From contig NBAY01000010.1 of NCBI GenBank assembly GCA_002794775.1, positions 434,001 to 498,000 of the forward strand: DNA of 64,000 nucleotides. The letters run 5' to 3'. Below, in pieces: positions 42,491 to 54,524 of the stretch. Position numbers and translations under genes: made by a program. Position 1 is the stretch's first letter; each line of letters begins with the position of its first letter. The notes beneath the pieces were generated by a model, which did not search any database, had not been told where the DNA came from, and saw nothing but the letters and a program-made list of their open reading frames with translations. This stretch comes from Porodaedalea pini. Its lineage: Eukaryota > Basidiomycota > Agaricomycetes > Hymenochaetales > Hymenochaetaceae.

Positions 42491-42998
42491 CCCCATCGCC
42501 TTCGGCCTCATCGGTCGAAATCATTACCGAACTTCGGGCCTTATCAGCCAATCCACTCAATCGATTCGAGCCGGCTTTTGTCGGTTTCCACACACCCCCG
42601 GACGCACAACCCAGTCTGCTGTCAGATGTCGGCCTTCTTCCCCTCAACCCTCGTGCGAAACCTTTCATACTCGCACCGGGTTTACCTTACGAATCAGCCA
42701 TGATGTATGGACAGCACCCTCCGGACCTGTTCCATCTCGTTTCTTCTAACTTTATGTTCCCCTTCGATTTCCGTTACTCTACATACTATGAATATGCCAC
42801 CTCCCTTCAGTTTGAGTATGAAGACATTATTTCATCATGCCCCATCTCTTTCCACCATTTAATCCGTCGGTACATTCCCCGACAACACATACACTCTGCG
42901 TAACACACTTCGTGCCTTGACATGGGCAGCCTCATAACTACGATCGGTTTTGTTTCATCCTGTGCGGTTGGGCCCTGCTAGTAGTAGATAGCAGAGAT

Positions 42999-43018
42999 TA
43001 TAAAACTTACATCACGTG
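42999..43018 (+). promoter_or_regulatory. TATA box and CACGTG motif upstream of NCA2
   Basis: TATAAA at 42999-43004 and a palindromic CACGTG (E-box, bHLH site) at 43013-43018, about 140 nt upstream of the NCA2 ATG. Use of either element is inferred. Confidence 0.4.
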
Positions 43019-43141
43019 CTGCGCGTTTTCTCTGACGTCGTCGACGGTGGCGACACGACCGAATCTGAACTATCCCGTCAAATTTCTTTCCATTTCTACT
43101 CGACCACGACCGTAGCCTGAGTCTGCTGAGGACACCAGGAT

Positions 43142-45189
43142 ATGTCCTCGTTCGCGTCTAACCATGTTCAGTCTTTGTTGACAGCGGCCCGGGACGTCTC
43201 AGCTGCACCCGAAGATGAAGTCGCGTTCTCTTCGCAAGAGAAAGCCGAGCAATCCTCTCACGAAGAGCTCTACCCACTCCTTCTACAGTTGAAATCACCT
43301 CTAGATAAACCCGTACTTCGAACGACTTTGCTAGCATTAAATGAACAGAAGCATGAACTCGTCTCTGTAGAAGACTTGGCTATTTGTGCTACACTCGAAG
43401 GAAGAATCATAGTTGGTCTTTATGCTGAGGCACTCGATCAATGGCTGAAGGAGGCAAGTGACGCAGATTCGGAGGCGGAATGGTGGGATGGCGTGGCGCG
43501 TTCTTCACGGTCCGTCGCTTGGTATCTTCTCGCGAGTGAGTTGTTTTCTCGTTTTAAGCTATCGTATGGTCCTGATAAGTTTGTAGCACTTCCTGAGCGC
43601 CTGGTGCGCAGTATTCAGACAATTCTGAATGTATTACGTGCGCGTAATATTCCGATCCGTCCTTCTTCGTTCTCTCCTCGAGCACTTCGCGAGCTCTTCC
43701 CGAACGTTAGCTCGTTCCGACCAACGGCTCTGGCGACAGCTTTCTTTCCACACCTCGCACACCAGCAACACCAGTTCTTCTCCTCGCCTTTAGAACTGAC
43801 GCGTCAAGAGTGCGAGAAACGCCGCGAAAGGCTGACGCAGCTTCGTGACGAGCGTGCTTTGCAACTCGGCCAGCTCCTTTCGCTGAAGGCGGAACTTGAG
43901 CAAGCGATACGGAAAGAAGGTCCAAACGTGGCTTCAGGAAAGCTCCGACAGGCTATTATCGCGGAAAGTCCGTACTCTTCCCCTTCCACGGAAGTGCAGA
44001 GTCCTATTGCGGCATTACACAACATCGCCTTTACGCAACTCCCCTCACACGCGTCTTCGCATTCTGTTCTTTTTGCCTCACTTCGCAGACCGTCGCCACT
44101 AATTCTCATGTGGCCCCGACTAGCGTTTATTCCTCCGGTTTCGCTGATACTGTTCCGCTTGATCTATGGCTCACGTGAGAGTATCATGGAAAGCGCGCTC
44201 AGTGCCCATGACACACTGAAGGGTTTCTGGTTTGGCTATGTTGTCGAGCCTGTGCGCGGCATTTTGGATACTGTGCGTACTGGTGGAGATGACGGTGCAC
44301 GCATCGTCAACCAGGAGGCAATTCGCGCGGACCTTGAGGTGCGTTGAGGAATCATCATTATATATCCCTTAATTAAGCATCATTGCAATACAGTCTCTCG
44401 AACGTATGGCAGTTGCTTTGGGTAAGGATAAGCTTTCGCTTAACGACTCGCAGTTGCAACAGCTCTCAGAGCGGATACGCCAGGGTGACCTCACACCGGT
44501 CCTGCGTATTTACGAGGAAGACATCAAGGCACCTGTCCGCACCGCGCTTACTGGCAGTCTTGTGCGATCCTTGCTCATCCAGATCCAAAAGGCAAAAGTA
44601 CGTTTTCCCCCTTCCAGTCAAAATCCCCAAACGCTTCGCTTAAAATTTGACTCCCCCTTTTCCCGCAAACTTTCAGGTGGATCTCGACCAGGCGCTTTCT
44701 GGCATCGACAAGCTACTAAAATCGCAAGAACTGACCTTCGCTTTTGTCGGTGTCGCCCCGGCACTCGCGCTCGTCTATGCTACATTTAGTGGCATACGCA
44801 CGCTTTGGGTCGGCGGACGTGGTGGCAAGAGGTACGGCGGTCGGCGCGAGCGCGAGGGAGCATGGCTCGCGATACGTCGCGTTGAACGTCTTCTCGTTAC
44901 CTCACCGAGTGACGCTCGTCCTTCGTCATCGTCACCTTCAGGAAGTATAACGTCCGATTCTGTGCTGCCACCTCTCACCTCAGGCCTGCTGCTCATTGCG
45001 GTGGCACGACTGCGAGATTATGCGGAAGCACGTCTGCCTGCACGCTCGCTGCTACGCTCTGGTGTGCTTGCGGATATCGTAGATCTAGAGAATCCCGCGC
45101 TTGGGCGTACCGAAAAGCTGCGTATCGTCGAGCGTATGTGGCGCTCATGGGGGAAAACACTCGGTTGGGAACGAACGGGACGATTATGA
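43142..45189 (+). CDS. NCA2: Mitochondrial NCA2 family protein (ATP synthase regulation)
   Basis: In yeast, Nca2 is a mitochondrial membrane protein needed for correct expression of the mitochondrially encoded ATP synthase subunits 6 and 8. Exons 43142-44338, 44394-44597 and 44677-45189 give 637 residues. The N-terminal half is helical and poorly conserved. The NCA2 domain begins near residue 315 with a membrane segment (WPRLAFIPPVSLILFRLIYG). It contains FWFGYVVEPVRGILDTVR and the typical IVNQEAIRADLESLERM, which spans the first splice junction. Further on are ALSGIDKLLKSQELTFAFVG and the segment VAPALALVYATFSGI, ending near the conserved RIVERMWRSWG. Length and domain layout match fungal NCA2. 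Both introns keep the frame. Confidence 0.88.
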
Positions 45190-45475
45190 TCGAAAACGAA
45201 GGCAGATTGACAGATTCTAATCCTATACACAGCGCGTAAAAGACGGAGAAATATTTCGTTACGGGGTCGTAGAAAACGTGTATCACGAGAGGTTTTCGTA
45301 CAACAAGAAGGAAAAGGACCAAAGAGGGAGCAAGAAATATTGTACAACATCTGTACGCCAGCGAAACAAATTCAAGAAAAAAAAGAGAAACCGAATTTTG
45401 ACTTGAATCCTAACATAACGATTCTAACATCGTTAGGTAAGGCGAACCTGCAGAATTGGGGGGTGCACGGCTTCT

Positions 45476-46971
45476 TCACACCATCTCGCTACCGGCAGAC
45501 ACCTTCTGAGGATCCTGAGATGCGGCCCGCAACCGTGAAGCCCTCGCAGCGGAATTCCTTAGAAAGAAAAGGGACATAGTTGATAAATTCGACTCGATTG
45601 CAAGCACAAGTCACGACATATGGGACTTACGGGCGGTTCAAGATACTATCGCTTCCAGTATACACAAACGCATCATAAACAAGATTCGCAATGAGAGCGC
45701 CTAGTATAGGTGCGAGCACGCCGCACCACAGCCAATACTGGTGGCGGAACGTAAAGACGTCGCGCCCGTAACCGGCCATCGCCGTGAAGATGCGTGGACC
45801 AAGATCGCGCGCGGGGTTGACCGCAAAGCCCGTCTGAGCGCCGAAGACCATGCCGAGGCCGAAGAGCACGAGGAAGAGCACAAGCGGGAGGAGCCCTGCC
45901 GGCGGGGGTCCGTTCTTGCGGTCGGTCACGGCGAGCAGGACGAACACCAGGATGAAGGCGCCGAAAAACTTTTTATGGAGGAAAAATATTAATATTTGTT
46001 GAGTTCGCAGCACAATATATTACTCACTTCCTCAAAGAATGCAGAGACTAAGCAATAAGAAAAAAAGATTAAAAGTGTGAATATAATATCGTGTAGCAAA
46101 ACGGCATACCATTTGATAGATATGAGACCTGTCAGGAATGGTATCAGCACTGAGCCATAGAAGAACGGTTGAAGTCGAACTCACCGCATAAGTGCCGAAA
46201 AGGGACGCAGTTCCAGGAACAGTACGGATCCCAGACCCGCCCTCAAAAAGGTTGATGGCATCAACGTAGTTTGCGTAAGTGAGTGCAGCGCCAATTATTC
46301 CTCCCAGGAGCTGAGAGAAGATGAAAATAGGGACCTTCTTCCACGGAAACCCACGGAAGGTGGCGAAAGAAATTGTAATCTGCTCGCGAGAAAATGATGA
46401 GCCTCTTTCAAGATGCGCATAAAAAGCCACTGACCGCAGGATTAATGTGGCCACCACTAATACCACCAGCGACCCATGCACCGAGTCCAAGGCCTATGCG
46501 TATGTCAGCTCCATGAGCAGAAGAAGAATTTTAGAAGAATCACCGATCCCCCATCCAAAAGCAGCAGAAAGCCATCCCTTAAAAAAGACTCTTCTAAATA
46601 TGTTGAGCGAGGAGACGCGAAATAAAAACATACTCCTGCAGGAGAGGAAGACACATTCGAGTTATCAAAGAGAACTCCCTGCGCATTTCCTGCTGTTCCG
46701 ACCATGACAAGAATCATCGTCCCCAGAAACTCTGCAGCGGGTTCACGGATAGTGTAACTGTATTTGTTAACATGAATGAGTGATACCACTGGAGGAACAA
46801 GAGAGCCACGTACCGAAGCCTTGACCAACGGTTTGGATATTTAGTGAAATAAGCCGTGTCACTCGTGTACGGTTGAGAGTTTGGAACATCGCAGCCTTCA
46901 GATTCGTCAGTGGACCTCTGCCCCGAGTTTTGGTTGTTAATTTCTTTGGCAGAAAGCTCAGAGACAGACAT
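45476..46971 (-). CDS. Aquaglyceroporin (MIP family channel)
   Basis: A membrane channel for glycerol and water. Nine exons, minus strand: 46971-46814, 46757-46634, 46577-46544, 46493-46435, 46379-46185, 46128-46110, 46047-46028, 45968-45631 and 45557-45476, giving 342 residues. The hydrophilic N-terminus is followed by [19 protein letters not shown] (helix 1), [22 protein letters not shown], and the first NPA loop (GGHINPA, residues 123-125). The second is [12 protein letters not shown] near 254. The aspartate after the second NPA marks the glycerol-conducting subgroup, in which it widens the pore. Two microexons of 19 and 20 nt are needed to join GTYA to VSYLSNVSAFFEE and FFGAFILVF. The C-terminal tail is short and Ser-rich. 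TTTATAAC on the minus strand near 47080 may be its TATA box. Confidence 0.9.
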
Positions 46972-49176
46972 GTCGAGGAGTGTTCAGGCGGAAGAGGAAC
47001 GGTGAGCGGGGGCAAGGATGAGAGGGAGCAGAGCAAGACGGCTGGAGGATGAATCTTCGGTTCGCAAACCGGTCGGGTTATAAACCAGCAGGGCTGACGC
47101 TATTATCACAGTTTCGAACAGGGCTGCTCTAGAAATGGTTGGCGAAGTCCCAGAACGAGTACACGAGGCTGGTTTCAATCAAGGCTGATCTCTCCGTGTT
47201 CGCAGCAATAAACTTGTATTCGAGAAGTTCAGATGCCGACCATGCCATGCTGTATGTGTGCACCAACGCTGCAATTCCATGCGAAAGAAGGGGGTAGTTA
47301 GACCGCGGGTTGCGTCAGGCCGAATGACTCGGAGAAACCTACCCCTGAAGCAGAACAGTTGTCCAAGTGGAGAGCAGCGGTGGAGATCTGCAATGTATTG
47401 GAGGGGGTAAAGGGGGGCGGGTGACCATGTTCAACCTCTTGATCAAAGAAATGCGACATTGAGACTACGAGATCTCGGAAGGAAGTCCTTCTATGATGTT
47501 ATGTCTCTTCGAAGCTGAGCAGATACTATTGATTTGAATACCGCTCATTCAAAGTAGGAAATTTCGTCTTGACTACTGCCGAACTGGACCCGTAAAAGGG
47601 GAAGAAATGTCTCAGATACACCGCGATGGTTTTCGATACTCCGAGTCTTCATGATTCTTTGCCGCGATCTGTGCGCGGTTTGCTCTGATGTGAGCGTACC
47701 TACCTTATCAGATCTAATTGTAAGCCGTTGAGAACAGAAGCCGAGGGCGAGAAGACATCACATTAAATGAAGCTCTTCTTGAGGGAGTGATCTTGAGGGC
47801 AAAACTATACGGTGAGAACTGGGGAGCAAACCCTCTGAGATCAGATTAAAAGAACATACCGAGTCGCAGTTAAGCCGAGGAGCAAAACTCGAGCTCTGGA
47901 GCTTTTTTCTCGCGAGGTTTGCTATGAACAACGCGGACATGCAGATCAGGTCTCGAATAAGCCGAGGGCCCGAAGATCGCCTTGTTTTGTGCGCTATAGG
48001 CTTGGCCGGCGATCTCAGGCTGAGTAATATGTTGTAGTCTTCAACCGAACATATTTGCTCGCATGATCTCACGGAGTCCCGGTATTTCACGACTGCTTCG
48101 CAATTTAATCCTAAGAGCTCGTTAGTAGCTATCGTACAAAATTGTAATCGAAGTTACCATCCGCTTTGCTGCCAACTGCAAGCGGAACTGCTGTGATAAG
48201 AAATCGCGCTCACTGCTCGCGTGCAAGGATTCTTGATCGCGGTTGTGGAGTGCGAAAAAGGCCGATTGATCGGCGGTGCAAGTATGCGACGTTGGAAGGC
48301 GATACCATCGAGGAATTGGGTAGTACTGGCGATAGAGTTAGAAGCAGAAGGAAACTAGGGTGACGGCCACGTCTCATGTGTGAAGCAGGATTCAAAATGC
48401 CGCCCTCGTTTTTACGTTTCTGAGCTTCTCTTTTGAAATATTTTATTCTTGTTGGGAACTCGGGAGGCGGTTAAGACGGCCGAATCTGTAGGTTTGCGTA
48501 GAAAACAATGCCGTCAGAAGTGAATAGATAACACAATATCAGGTAATCGAAGAAACAGCCTCGAAGCCCTGCAAAGGTGCAGTGCCGAGCCTTTCCATGA
48601 CAAAAATACGATCAACTCACAGAACTCGGTTTACTAAAAGGGACTCACTGTAATTGCCGATTGAGTTCGAGGTAGACGCACTAATTGAGTCATTTATGCG
48701 CATTGTTCCCGAGCTCGTTTGATTCTCAGTGGCCAAGAGACCAAGATGTGGAAAGAACTTTGTTATCCATGTAATAAAAAAGGCTATGCTTGCGAGTTGT
48801 TTACAGCGCGAAATAGTATTGAAGATATGGAGGGTGTGGGAGCCAGAGTAGGGAGGGACGGTATAGCGAGGTAGATTTTGGTAGGTGAATGCAAGGAACG
48901 GATAGAAAGGAAAACCGGAGAGGCGACAATTGCAAACAACCTGGAGCGAAAGATTCATATGATACGAAAAAGAAAGCGACTTTCGAGAAGGAGAAGAATG
49001 AGGCAATTCGCGAACAGCGAAAATGAAGGGAATGCATTACAAAAACAGGTGTTCAAATCCACAACGACAACACGATGACTATGATAGGTATGCAGGTAAT
49101 CCGAATAAAAATACAAATTTCCGAGTTCCATAAAGAATGCTTATTGCAGTGGGAGCATAGGGAGGTGTGAGTTAGA
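46972..49176. other. Intergenic stretch between the aquaglyceroporin and RasGEF genes
   Basis: This is the upstream region of the aquaglyceroporin (minus strand) followed by about 2 kb in which I recognise no gene. Open frames such as 47758-48090 (minus) and 48166-48363 (plus) have no domain or splice support. The last part is the 3' flank of the RasGEF gene. Confidence 0.5.
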
Positions 49177-52100
49177 TCATGCAATGGTTGCCTGAGACGA
49201 GGAAGCCTGAGAACGGTTGCCCCATCCGAAAATCGACGACTTCAGTTCGCTAGCTGCGGGTGCCTCTGCAGCTCGTTTTGGTTCCAACAATTGACTAGTT
49301 GACCCGATGTAAGCGAGAGGAGTCTAGGCAAAGAAACAAGACAATACTAACCTTCGTCGATAGAGATCATCTAAGTCACCGTGGTCCTTAGCTTTTTCAA
49401 AGCAGAATTGCAAATACTGCTGGGCCTCAGCTACGTCTTTCAGCTTGTAGGCAACCTGGAAACGTTGCATGTCCTGTACAATCCGAGCAAGCTTGTGATA
49501 TTTGTTGAAGTTCAAGAGCTTCTTGTTCGGCACCAACGGGGAAGCCCGATGAGACGGATTGCCTTCCCGACAGAATGTGAGATCAGTAAGATATAGACCT
49601 GTATAGAATAGATCGAAGAATGGTCAGTACATGTTCAGAGGAAAGAGAGTGCCAACGCGCTTCAGGCGCGCTCACCAAGGAAGGGCACTGCTGGTGGGGC
49701 GGTATTCCGAAGTCGGGATCGATACTCGTGATAATTCCGTGCATGATCTGCTAGTTTCCGCAGTGCTTCCAGCTGTATCTTGCTTTTCTGCGCGAGGCCC
49801 TGGAGAAAACATTGTTAATGAGCTCATAAGCCCACGATATAAGACAATAACTGGATGAGAGTCACTTACCGACCACGTTTGATGAAGTCGCGAGATAGTT
49901 GACGAGTCCAATGCAGCGAGAATGGAACGCGGTGTGCTGAAGTTATTTAGGGATGTGCAGCGCTTGATCACAATTCAGTGCCATTGCATCCGTGACAAAG
50001 TAAAACAAACTCACATCAGCAACCTTAATGAAGAATTTCATGAGCATCGCGCGTCGCTTCACATCTTGTTCTCCCAATATAGATTCGGAGACCCATCCAG
50101 TAATGGCTGTACTCAGTGCGCTGACCGCCTTGACATTGACCGCAGGCGGAGCTCCGGGCCTTCCAAGCTCAATCATCTCTTCCGCAGTGATCGCAGAATA
50201 CAGCTGGCTTTCTACGAGCGTCATCTGGCGTGCGAGCTCAAGCGCATCGAAATCAGTCACAGCAATGGAAGCAAAATTGCGCGCGCGCAGAGATGCTAAT
50301 AAGGCCTTCGTCATGATAGGACGCGGTATATCTGAGGATGACGAGCCGCTGACGAGCGACGGGTTGACAGGCATTCCAGCATCCCTTAGTCGCTCATTGA
50401 GACGCTGTCGTTCACTAAGAGGGCTAATTGGCTGGGCTGCAGACATGGAACCTCGGCTAGCAATCAAATCATCCAGCCGTTGCGCAGGACCAGCAAAGAC
50501 CTCCGCCATTGTCCCTCGAACAAAGGACTGAAGAGCAGGGAGAGCCTCGTCATCCGTGCCAACACGCCAATATACCTCCAGCCAGAGCTTCAGTAGATTC
50601 TGTACCCTTAAACGCACTGGCAAGAGCTTCTGTTGAGACCACAATACAGCGTCTGCTTCCGACAGCCCATTAGGTTGCGCGAGATTGAACCGGGAAATGA
50701 CTGCCTCGACAAGACCATTCGGCGACGTAAACAACCGGAATGTAAGGAAAAAGACAGCTGAGAATCCAGCATCGGGAATCTGATCGTGGGTAGTCATTTT
50801 CTCTACTAGCGCCTCCAATGTGGCGCCGACCAGCTGACCCTCGCTGTTGTATGCAACGTCCTGTGGTGCATAGTCATGCGATAGCGTCCATGCAAGCGGA
50901 ATCATACCATCTTCATCGCTTGTTTGCGGTATTGAAGGGAGTTCACCGTGGAACAATTTGTCTTCGAGCGACTTATGTCGCCGATTGCCCTCCCATGCCG
51001 TCCCTTCGACAGTAGAAAACGCATTTGTATGAACTTGTGATGTAGGCGACGGAAGATCTTTCTCAGATGAGCTACGGTCTTCATCTTCCGATGTTTCTTC
51101 CTCAATGGGCTCGGAAAAATCCACGCTTAGAGCAGCTATGAAAGACTGACGGTCCCTCTCCGGTATCGCTGGGGAAGTTGACGAATGCTCGTCCTCATCG
51201 ACAGAATATGCAGGTTTAGGAGTTCGTCCACCAGGTAAAGATCGTTTTAAAGGATGGACAGTGGCATCCTCATTGTCAAACTCATAGTCCGCCGTCGTCG
51301 TCGCGTATCCCAGTTGAACTTGCTCGTGAAGCTCGTCCAGGGCCTGAGGCAGAACAGTTCCACCGCTCGCGACTGACGCGCGCTTCCCATCCTCCACGTC
51401 ATCCCAGCCACGATCTTCATCGAGATAACCATCTTGCGCCGAAGCCTGCTCAAATGAACCGCCCTCAGTAGATTCCATTGAAGGTGTAGCTGAGTCCGTC
51501 ATCGACGGAAGTATAATCACATATGGTGACGCATTGAGAGGGCGTGCGAGACACGTCTTCACCGCAGACACGCAATCCGAACCTGCCTTCAATGCATCCG
51601 TCGCAACTTTAAGCAGGCGCCTTCGTTCTTCCTCCTCTTCTGAGGGTGGTATTCTCGTGCTCGTCGCCATTTCCCTGACTGCATCCGCAAGTGCACATGC
51701 TACCTGGTAAAGATTCTCCTTTGCAGTCTCAAGTGCGGCCCGCTTCACCCATGGCACGCTCTCTACGCACATGACTGCATCGACGACTGTCAGCAGCCGG
51801 CATACGACGTCGACGATCTGGCGCACAAGCGCGAAGAGATGGCCAGTACTTGAGGCATGAGCGGCACGCGAATGTGCGTGCACGTGTCCTATGAAGGCAG
51901 CAATCGTAGAGAGCAGGCTGTCGTGTGTCGAGCGTAAGGCCTGCTGCACTTGCATAGCTGTACACGGACCCTCAGGGAAGGGCGGCGTCGGTGGTGTATC
52001 TGGCGATTCAAGCGACGAAAAGGATGAGAAACTGGACGAGCTACTAAGCGACATATGGTGTCCATGATACCGGTGGTGCACCAGATTTCCAGCAACCGTA

Positions 52101-53350
52101 GTGCTCACGTGTGAAGACCGCTTACTAGACCGTGAAGTTGAGTTCGACTCCGAAGATGAGCGAGCTGTATGATCTTTTCCTCCGACATCAGCACCCTCAT
52201 GCGCTGGCGCTGAGTAGCAAAATCCGTCGTCTGCCTGAAACCCATATTGTCTTCGGACGTTCTCAGTATCGTTATGAAGAACGACGGAATCATCGCACAC
52301 AGTCTCCGATGCGGAAGTGTCGGCTGTGCTCGGGAAGTTGCGCTCGGGAAGATCGACACCACATTGCACGACAACAGCGAGGAATCGTCGGACACGCGCA
52401 AATACCTGACCCGCAAGGCGCAGCATTAGCTCCTCTTCCGGATCTCTTTCCTCATCGCTCTGGAACTCTGAAGACGATGCCTTCTTGCTCTGCGTCACGA
52501 GTAGCGCTAGGTCTGCAAGGACACGCTTGCGTGATTGTGCGATGACAGGGAAACGGCGGAGCAAAGGCGCACCGCGTGCGAGACATTCGGTCTGCTGCAG
52601 GAGTGCACGTATACACTGGATGATGCACGCAACGGCCGGTTGGTAGTGGCTCACACGTCGTACGAGAGTCGTGTTTTGTAGAAGCTGTAGGCCGTGCAAC
52701 AGAGGCACCATTAAAGGCGGTGTATGATTCGCACTAGCAGGAAACAATAAGTCTCCACCTACAGAGTCGTGCTTTGACTGATGCATGGGACTCGCTGTGC
52801 TCGCTCGAGACGTGAAAGATGTGTCAGACATCGAGCGAACATGCGCCTTCGCTGGAAGTGCGGCGTGCGGTTCTCCATCATTCACAGATCCAACATAATT
52901 GCTTGGGAACCAACCTCTTCGCCCGTCGATCTCGCCATCCCACCACCCGCTCGGGTCCCTGTTGAGCACGCGGATGGTCTCGCCTGCGCAGAACGCGAGG
53001 CATGTCGCGTTTTGCTGCTGGGGCACAAAGTCGTGCAGCGCGCGCACGAGACCGTTAGGCGGCGCCTCTTCGTCTTCGTCGGAATAAGAAGCCCCTTCTT
53101 CGCTTGCCGAAGCGAAAGCCACCGAACCCTTCACTGACTCGGCTGTATTCGCGAGATCCAGCGAGGATGAGGACGGGTTGCCCGAGGACGGCACGGGTGT
53201 GACGAGCGAGATCGAGGAGGACGTCGACGCGGTCGAAAGAACACGCGTGCGTGGTCCTGGTGGAGATGGATCGCAGTAGGAAACTCTGGCCGATCTAGAT
53301 GAGGCAGAATACATGGACCGTGCAACGGACGTGTCGATAGTGGGTGGCAT
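49177..53350 (-). CDS. Ras guanine-nucleotide exchange factor with SH3 domain (Cdc25 type)
   Basis: It catalyses GDP release from Ras and so activates Ras-cAMP or MAPK signalling at the plasma membrane. Exons, minus strand: 53350-50015, 49962-49870, 49799-49676, 49598-49348 and 49323-49177, giving 1316 residues. A Ser-rich start is followed by an SH3 domain at residues 100-155 (LVRALHDFVPQ, SGWWDGEIDGRRGWFPSNYVG). Then comes a long, partly disordered helical middle, and RasGEF-N near 820-940 (VGATLEALVEKMT, AVFFLTFRLFTSP). The catalytic CDC25 domain runs from about 1040 (DFDALELARQMTLVESQLYS, then RRAMLMKFFIKVAD) to near 1270 (PFLGLYLTDLTFCREGNPS, NFNKYHKLARIVQDMQRFQ). The architecture is that of fungal Cdc25/Ste6. 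The last junction (donor at 49347) was chosen to give the Ser-rich tail ending QATIA and is the least certain. Confidence 0.9.
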
Positions 53351-54524
53351 AACGAAACAACAGATAGTGGCTAGGGGCGTCGCGGTGTCTTGTCAGGAAG
53401 ATACAGGCGGGAGCGCAGCGGCACCAGAGCGTCGAGGTGGGAAGCTAAATACACGCACGATGAACCGCGCAGACGGTGATTAGGATCCGAATAAGGCGGC
53501 AGGCGTGTCCCAAGAATAAATTGTTCAGCGCGAGACGTTGCCAGTTATCGCCGCTCGAGTGTAGTATAGCGGCGAAAAGCGTTGCGAGCTTGAGCGCGAG
53601 CCGAGCTGCGAGTTGACTGCGAAGTGTGGCAACAGCAAAAATACTAAAACGCGCATTATAATGAGTCCCGGCTGTCATTTCTGGGCTCAAAATACTGCAT
53701 ACCTGAGTGCGATCGCTCCTCTGCTGTCCTCCGGGCGCGTCCAAGCTGCGCGTTAGCACAAACGTAGTAAAATTTGTCTCTTCGCGACCAAGTCCTCCAC
53801 GGTGCGGCCTGCGCCCTCGAGACCAGCAACGACGTTCAAGGCGGGTGTCGGTCTTTGTATTGAGCCGGACAGCGTACTTGATGGAGTCGACGACGTCTAG
53901 CGGCGACGAACAGTGGTTAGTTGACGTCGCGGACGAAAATGACCACCTCCGCTTGAACTTATCTGGTGCTAGTGGTATACTTACTATAAAAGGCAAATGT
54001 CTTCCAGGCGCGCTTCGAAGGTATCCAATCGTTCCGAGTCACTGGACCGTTCTTGTCTCAAGATCAGGAAAAAACAAAACAGAGCGTCAAGCCTCGTTGG
54101 CCTTGAAGAAACACTCAAGATATCACAGCAAGTCTAGTCCACACACAAATGCTATTTATTCCCAAAGAGACGCGTTGCTGTAGCATCCTTGTATATTTTT
54201 TATAAATACTCCCGAACCAACCGTTCAACCGCCCTCTCGCAATCTCCTTTCAGGCTTGGCAAGGAAATAGCATTGAGAGTGTGGCTCCAGTTATCCCATG
54301 ATTTGATGGCGGTTGATCTAAAGATATCATGGATAGTATCGGTCTGAGTTCTTTGGGACGGTACCCGCAGTTTGGGTCTTCTAAAATGCAGGAGAATCAC
54401 GGATAAGCCAAAGAACAGACAAGCGGCTCGGATTAATCTCACCGCGTGTCTACGTCCTGTCTTCCTGTAATCATTTACGCAGTTCACATGTGATCCAGAA
54501 GGACATGTATCTTCTCTTCCATAC
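53351..54524. other. Intergenic stretch upstream of RasGEF and downstream of the F-box gene
   Basis: It contains the RasGEF promoter region (minus strand, from 53351). An open frame on the plus strand from ATG 53881 to 54183 (100 codons, starting MESTTSSGDEQWLVDVADEN) has a plausible start but no recognisable domain, and I do not call it a gene. Minus-strand frames at 53445-53996 and 54200-54532 look like chance. Confidence 0.4.

Larger units (their letters stand above)
35322..42903 (+). pseudogene. Open reading frame of unknown function split by the Gypsy element
   Basis: When the element and one copy of its target duplication are ignored, 35322-35513 and 42496-42903 form one uninterrupted frame of about 199 codons ending in TAA. 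The right part reads as plausible protein (PLNRFEPAFVGFHTPPDA, then LPLNPRAKPFILAPGLPYES, then YEDIISSC), while the left part is basic and Ser/Pro-rich. The stop TAG at 35319-35321 sits just before it, so the left border could be an exon start (CGTAG acceptor) rather than a translation start. No domain is recognised. It could be a real gene broken by the insertion or a chance open frame. Confidence 0.3.

Noticed and set aside
53445..53996. 183-codon minus-strand frame upstream of RasGEF
   Set aside because: No recognisable domain, and it lies in the likely RasGEF promoter and 5' region.
53881..54183. Plus-strand 100-codon frame starting MESTTSSGDEQW
   Set aside because: Plausible N-terminus, but the C-terminal half looks non-coding and there is no splice continuation or known motif; left as a comment only.
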